From assembly GCA_005954745.1 (NCBI GenBank), contig CP040681.1, positions 32,001 through 96,000 on the forward strand: a DNA stretch of 64,000 nucleotides. The letters run 5' to 3'. The translations under genes were made by a program, and so were the position numbers. The DNA comes from Halostella pelagica (GTDB lineage: Archaea; Halobacteriota; Halobacteria; Halobacteriales; Natronoarchaeaceae). Shown piece after piece: positions 60,594-64,000 of this stretch (position 1 is its first letter; each line of letters begins with the position of its first letter). Below the pieces are notes generated by a model. That model was not told the origin of the DNA. It was given only the letters and a program-made list of their open reading frames with translations, and did no database searches.

Positions 60594-62414
60594 TTATTCG
60601 GCCGTTTCGGCGTCCTGTTCGCGTACACGGATTCCCTTCGCGGAGAGGTGTTGGACCTGTCGCTTCGCATAGTCCTCTTCGGTGGTCCCCCGCGTTGCGA
60701 GCACGTACACGAGAGCGTTGCCCGCCGGACGCATCGCACGACCCGCGCGCTGGGCACCCTGTCGGCGTGACCCGCCGAGACCGGACGCGACGAGTACGAG
60801 GTCAGCGTCGGGCAAGTCGATCCCCTCGTCGCCCACCCGCGAGATGACGAGCGTATCTCGCTTTCCGTGCCGGAACTCGGAGAGCAGTTTCTCGCGGCGA
60901 GCGTGGCGGGTCTCGCCACTGAGGAAGGGAACGTTCAGCGCCTCCGCGAGCGCATCGCCGTGGTCGAGATACTCGACGAATATCAGCGCCTTCGCGTCGC
61001 GGTGAGTCGCGAGCAGATGGCGAACTTCCCGGAGTTTAGCGGGGTTAGTCGCCGCTATCTGGCGGCGGTCGTGGCCGCTGGTGTTCGCGTGGTCCTGCTG
61101 TCGCTCGTCGGTGTCCCAGGGGACGTACCGTATCTCGACTTCGGGTTCCTGCACGAACCCGGCATCGAACAGCGAGTCCCAGTCGGTACCGATCGGCGGA
61201 CCGATGAGCGTGAAGATGTCCTTCTCGCGGTCGTCCTCCCGGATTGGAGTCGCCGACAGGCCGAGGCGGTGTCTGGTCTGTAAGTCCGCGCTACGCCGAT
61301 ACACCGTCGCCGGCACGTGGTGCACTTCGTCGTACGCGATGAGTCCCCACTCGCGCTCGTCGAACAGCTGTCGGTGTCTGTCCATCCCTGCGGTTTGGTA
61401 GGTGGCGATCGTGACTGGCCGGATCTGCTTTTTCCCGCCGTGGTACTCGCCGATCTGGTCCGCGGTGAGCGTCGTTCGCGCGAGCAGTTCGTCGCGCCAC
61501 TGGGTAGCGAGTTCCCTGCTCGGCACGAGTATCAGCGTCTCGCCGCCGACCGCCTCGAGTATCCCCATGGCGGCGACCGTCTTTCCGCTACCAGGCGGAC
61601 CGACGAGGACTCCAGACTTCACGTCGGTGAACTCCCGAACCCACTCCCTCTGATAACCCCGAAGGTCGACGTTGAGATCGATATCCAGTTCGTCACCCTC
61701 GTCCAGATCGCGTTCGTCCTGTACAGGGTAGCCCGCTTCGTAGAGGATCCGCTTGACCGCCGCGACGCGCCCCTCCGCGACCCACGAGATGTCGTCGTCG
61801 ATGGGCGCGCGCAGTTCGTCGTCGGTGAGTTTCTGGCGTGCGACGTTTCCCATCAGGTCGTCGCTCGCGGCTTCGAGGACGGTGTAGCCGTCCTCGTGGG
61901 TCCGCAGGGTGAACTGGTGGGCCCGCTTCCACTGGTCCTCGATCCACTCCTCGACGTGGGAAGAAGAGTTCGGGACGACCTGACGGACCGTTTGCAACAG
62001 GCCGGAAAGCGAGTCGTACGGCGCTTGCCAGATATCCTCGCGGCGGAGTTCGTACACGTATCCGCCTTCCCTGTTCGTGTCCGCGAGGTGTGCGAACTGC
62101 GACAGTTGCGCCCGCGTGAACTGCGTCGGGTTGTCGACGACTATCTCTCGACGTTCGGGGAAGAGCACGACTCGTTCTCTCTCCGCCACTGCCGCCCAGT
62201 CGGTCGGGAACCAGATGACCGGGTCCGTCTCCACGTCGAGACGTTCGACATCGGACCCATCCGCGAGGGCCGCGAGGGCGTCGACGGCTTCGGCCTGCGA
62301 GCAGTCGAGCGTCTTCGCGACCTCGCTCGCCGTCACGACTGGACGGTCCGCGTCCTCTAACACGTCGTGGAACGCGTCGAGCGTCACCGCGTCGAAATCC
62401 GCTGAATCAGTCAC
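60594..62414 (-). CDS. XPB/Rad25-type DNA helicase
   Basis: 606 residues from a GTG start. An N-terminal region (about 1-235) has a winged helix and damage-recognition-like part, followed by SF2 helicase motifs: YQREWVREF, GPPGSGKTVAAM (motif I), DEVHHVPA (motif II), LSATPIREDD (motif III), IFVEYLDHGDALA, DTLVISRVGDEGIDLPDAD and QRAGRAMRP (motif VI). It unwinds DNA in nucleotide excision repair or transcription opening. Longer than archaeal XPB2 because of its N-terminus. Confidence 0.93.
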   Translation of the reverse strand: MTDSADFDAVTLDAFHDVLEDADRPVVTASEVAKTLDCSQAEAVDALAALADGSDVERLDVETDPVIWFPTDWAAVAERERVVLFPERREIVVDNPTQFTRAQLSQFAHLADTNREGGYVYELRREDIWQAPYDSLSGLLQTVRQVVPNSSSHVEEWIEDQWKRAHQFTLRTHEDGYTVLEAASDDLMGNVARQKLTDDELRAPIDDDISWVAEGRVAAVKRILYEAGYPVQDERDLDEGDELDIDLNVDLRGYQREWVREFTDVKSGVLVGPPGSGKTVAAMGILEAVGGETLILVPSRELATQWRDELLARTTLTADQIGEYHGGKKQIRPVTIATYQTAGMDRHRQLFDEREWGLIAYDEVHHVPATVYRRSADLQTRHRLGLSATPIREDDREKDIFTLIGPPIGTDWDSLFDAGFVQEPEVEIRYVPWDTDERQQDHANTSGHDRRQIAATNPAKLREVRHLLATHRDAKALIFVEYLDHGDALAEALNVPFLSGETRHARREKLLSEFRHGKRDTLVISRVGDEGIDLPDADLVLVASGLGGSRRQGAQRAGRAMRPAGNALVYVLATRGTTEEDYAKRQVQHLSAKGIRVREQDAETAE

Positions 62415-62571
62415 TACCGACCGTTACGGCGGCGGAAACAAACGGCTTGCGGGTTGCGGCGACCGGACCCTACCGCGCTAATCGAGCGGGCACGGAGTGA
62501 GGTATCCTAGCGTGTAGTATCCCGAGATCGGACTGGATGTATCCGTAGCGTCCTCGGAAACGGGTTTGACT

Positions 62572-62634
62572 TCGGCTGTTCGACGGGGGCGTGACAGTCG
62601 GCTGTTCGACGGGGGCGTAACGACCGGCTGTTCG
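62572..62634. repeat. 26-bp tandem repeats between the XPB and halocyanin genes
   Basis: Units 62572-62597 and 62598-62623 (tcggctgttcgacgggggcg) plus an 11-base partial third copy (62624-62634). They lie in the 234-bp gap downstream of the halocyanin stop, which is the upstream region of the XPB gene. Confidence 0.85.
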
Positions 62635-62648
62635 CCTAGGTCACCTGC

Positions 62649-63317
62649 TCACCTGTACGCTGTGGGCTCGTTATCGGTCCGATCGCCTCGGGAAAACAGG
62701 AAGATCGCGAAGGCGATAGGCGAGAGGAACGCGGCGAGCATGCTAGCGCCGATCAACATCGTTTCGGTCGAACCCGTATTGCCGCCGTCTTCCTGTTCAC
62801 CGTTCCCTCCCTCGTCGCCCTCCTGGTTACCGTTCGCCGCGGAGCCCTCGTCGACCTCGATGTCGCCGACGACGACAGCGCCTTTCATCCCAGTCTGTTG
62901 GTGGGGGGAACAGAAGTACAGGTTGATACCCTCTTCTTCGAACGTCTGCGTGAAGGTAAACCCCTCCTCGTTGGTGAGTTCGCTCTCGAAATCGCCGTCT
63001 TGGTGAACGACGTTGTGGCTCCCCGCACGCCACTCCCAGACTATCTCAGTCCCAGGGTCGACCCGGATAGCCGCCGGGTCGAAACCGAAGTTCCCGCCGT
63101 TCGCCTGGCTCCCAACGGTGACGGTCACCTGGTCGGTTCCGGTCTGGTCCTGAATTCCGTCGTAGTTGCCGACGTTCTCGAACCAGTTTCCGAAGCCGTC
63201 CTCCTGCGCTCGTGCCCGACCGGCCGCCGCTGGCGCGGCCGTTGCGATACCGGCCGCACCGGTCGCCTTGAGCAAATCCCTGCGGCCCATACCGCCGCGC
63301 GTACCGTTTTCGGTCAT
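62649..63317 (-). CDS. Membrane-anchored halocyanin (blue copper protein)
   Basis: 222 residues from ATG 63317 (MTENGTRGGMGRRDLL). Tat signal GRRDLLKATGAAGIATAAPA without lipobox Cys. The cupredoxin domain (about 60-150) has copper ligands His in RAGSHNVVH and the C-terminal loop YFCSPHQQTGM (Cys, His, Met). An acidic linker and one C-terminal membrane helix (about 190-210) anchor it on the outer face. It carries electrons in respiration, for instance to oxidases or copper nitrite reductase. No such reductase is next to it. Confidence 0.93.
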   Translation of the reverse strand: MTENGTRGGMGRRDLLKATGAAGIATAAPAAAGRARAQEDGFGNWFENVGNYDGIQDQTGTDQVTVTVGSQANGGNFGFDPAAIRVDPGTEIVWEWRAGSHNVVHQDGDFESELTNEEGFTFTQTFEEEGINLYFCSPHQQTGMKGAVVVGDIEVDEGSAANGNQEGDEGGNGEQEDGGNTGSTETMLIGASMLAAFLSPIAFAIFLFSRGDRTDNEPTAYR

Positions 63318-63550
63318 GGTGTATCCCAAGATACGTGACGGGACACTAATACCGTCATCGGAATTCTCATACACTGGGAACATCGAGGTTCCTCAGCCTC
63401 GGAAGTAGCTGGGTTTCACACGCTGAAGCCGTCATATCCCACGGACTGGGAACGTCGGTCCGGTGCGATAGCCACTCCAACACAGCTCAGGAACCTCTCT
63501 GTATGGGTTCGAAGGGCCTCGGACGAGTTCACAACCGAGGTCGGAACAGC

Positions 63551-63616
63551 GGCTGGGCGTGGGGCATCGGGACCCGAAACGACGGCTGGGCGTGGGGCGT
63601 CGGGACCCAAAACGAC
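63551..63616. repeat. Two 33-bp tandem units
   Basis: 63551-63583 and 63584-63616 (ggctgggcgtggggc start) differ at two positions. The length, a multiple of three, keeps the reading frame, so the repeat may have lain in a coding linker. Confidence 0.85.
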
Positions 63617-63840
63617 GGCGGCGCACTCGGGTATTACCCCGGCAGATTTCGGATACGGATCGAACCCCAGTTCAGCCGATGACGCGGAACTGGATCCGTT
63701 CGAACTGGGCACGAGAGACCGCAGGGAAGTGCTCTCAGAGCTGGTGAGTAATCGAGACGTACAGAACTACTGGTACAGATCTGCACCGACAGATGAAGCG
63801 TTGTGGGGGTTCTGGACGGCATTTCACGGGAAACGTGGTG

Positions 63841-63896
63841 TGTTCTCCACTCTACTATTAGTCGTCTTGTGTTCTCAGCTTACTATTAGTCGTCTT
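63841..63896. repeat. 28-bp tandem duplication at the 3' end of the last gene
   Basis: The copies 63841-63868 and 63870-63896 share tactattagtcgtctt and tgttctc. The second includes the stop and last codons of the minus-strand gene that enters from the right. Confidence 0.8.
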
Positions 63897-64000
63897 CCTG
63901 ATCCGTCTCGATGAGGACCTTCTTCACCACGTCGGGGTCTTCCAGAAGTTGGTGTTCCGTGTAACTTCCTTCGGCGCTTCCACCGCTACGCCGGGACTGT
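63886..64000 (-). CDS. C-terminal end of a gene entering from the right
   Basis: 38 codons before a TAA at 63888-63886, reading SYTEHQLLEDPDVVKKVLIE and an acidic TDQEDD end. Codon use and acidic tail are haloarchaeal. Too little is present to name the protein; the rest lies beyond the window. Confidence 0.6.
   Translation of the reverse strand, partial: QSRRSGGSAEGSYTEHQLLEDPDVVKKVLIETDQEDD

Larger units (their letters stand above)
63339..63914 (+). pseudogene. Likely decayed gene with acidic haloarchaeal coding signal
   Basis: One plus-strand frame stays open for 191 codons to a TGA at 63912-63914 but has no ATG; the only GTG is at 63729. Its stretch from about 63630 to 63835 (GITPADFGYGSNPSSADDAE, LDPFELGTRDRREVLSELVS, NYWYRSAPTDEALWGFWTAF) reads like a real haloarchaeal protein. 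It contains an AGRGASGP repeat from the 33-bp duplication and loses coding character at the 3' repeat. A start seems lost. Confidence 0.35.

Noticed and set aside
63416..63712. 98-codon minus-strand Pro/Ser frame
   Set aside because: Its GPDAPRPA repeat comes from the 33-bp duplication and the opposite strand has the better coding signal.
63827..63848. Further ORB-like box (gggaaacgtggtgtg)
   Set aside because: Only the ggtgtg half and a short ggaaac match, with a one-base gap; too weak to list as a site.

Overview
The window comes from a haloarchaeon (class Halobacteria). The evidence is high GC with GC-rich third codon positions, very acidic proteins, Tat signal peptides and lipoboxes on most exported proteins, leaderless promoters with a TATA element about 26 bases before the start, and families found only or mainly in haloarchaea (HalOD1, HalX, bacterio-opsin-activator HTH, halocyanin, RdfA, DUF7344-like). 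I saw no tRNA, rRNA or CRISPR array.

Layout. 0-10 kb: exported beta-helix proteins, glmS, two DUF7344-like regulators, a solitary phnM, a HalOD1 protein and an RdfA homologue. 10-20 kb: an NhaP antiporter, an unusually basic Q/R/G-rich protein, a run of small acidic plus-strand proteins ending in a family-4-like uracil-DNA glycosylase with no cysteine, a Gln-rich helical protein, an isolated nuoB-nuoCD pair, and a UspA protein coupled to a winged-helix protein. 20-29 kb: an 820-residue PAS/GAF/Bat-type sensor-regulator, HalOD1, a GT2 synthase, a beta-propeller lipoprotein and several zinc microproteins. 29-33 kb: an ABC exporter whose permease is cut by an in-frame TAG, then a 1.5-kb gene-free stretch with a decayed IS4-type transposase. 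33-38.5 kb: a secreted acidic protein, a membrane-anchored double winged-helix regulator, a gamma-carbonic-anhydrase-like protein, a thioesterase and a DUF420 protein.

38.5-40.4 kb is a ParA plus small acidic partner cassette preceded by tandem 18-bp iterons. It looks like a SegAB-type partition locus with its centromere in the promoter region. 42-50 kb is a redox-flavoured group: HalOD1, glutaredoxin-like, 1-Cys peroxiredoxin, a protein with four DUF2249 repeats, a Bat-type HTH, TusA-like and CopD-like proteins, and a candidate RiPP precursor ending in CSCGG. 53-55 kb is a replication origin: an orc1/cdc6 gene beside an AT-rich element bounded by a perfect 27-bp inverted repeat, with further ORB-like boxes. 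55-58.6 kb is a complete tungstate/molybdate ABC transporter (tupABC) followed by a ModE/TOBE regulator, with 21-23-bp repeats between them. 58.9-64 kb holds a RecA/KaiC-like protein, a second ORB-like cluster without an orc gene, a HalX response regulator, an XPB helicase, a membrane-anchored halocyanin, a likely decayed gene and the 3' end of another gene.

Together, origin plus partition cassette within 15 kb marks a replicon-maintenance region. W/Mo uptake, the ModE regulator, halocyanin and the DUF2249/TusA/CopD/RiPP group fit metal-dependent anaerobic or nitrogen-oxide respiration, but no terminal reductase is in the window, so that link is inference. Short tandem duplications covering gene 3' ends recur at 48.6, 51.6 and 63.85 kb.
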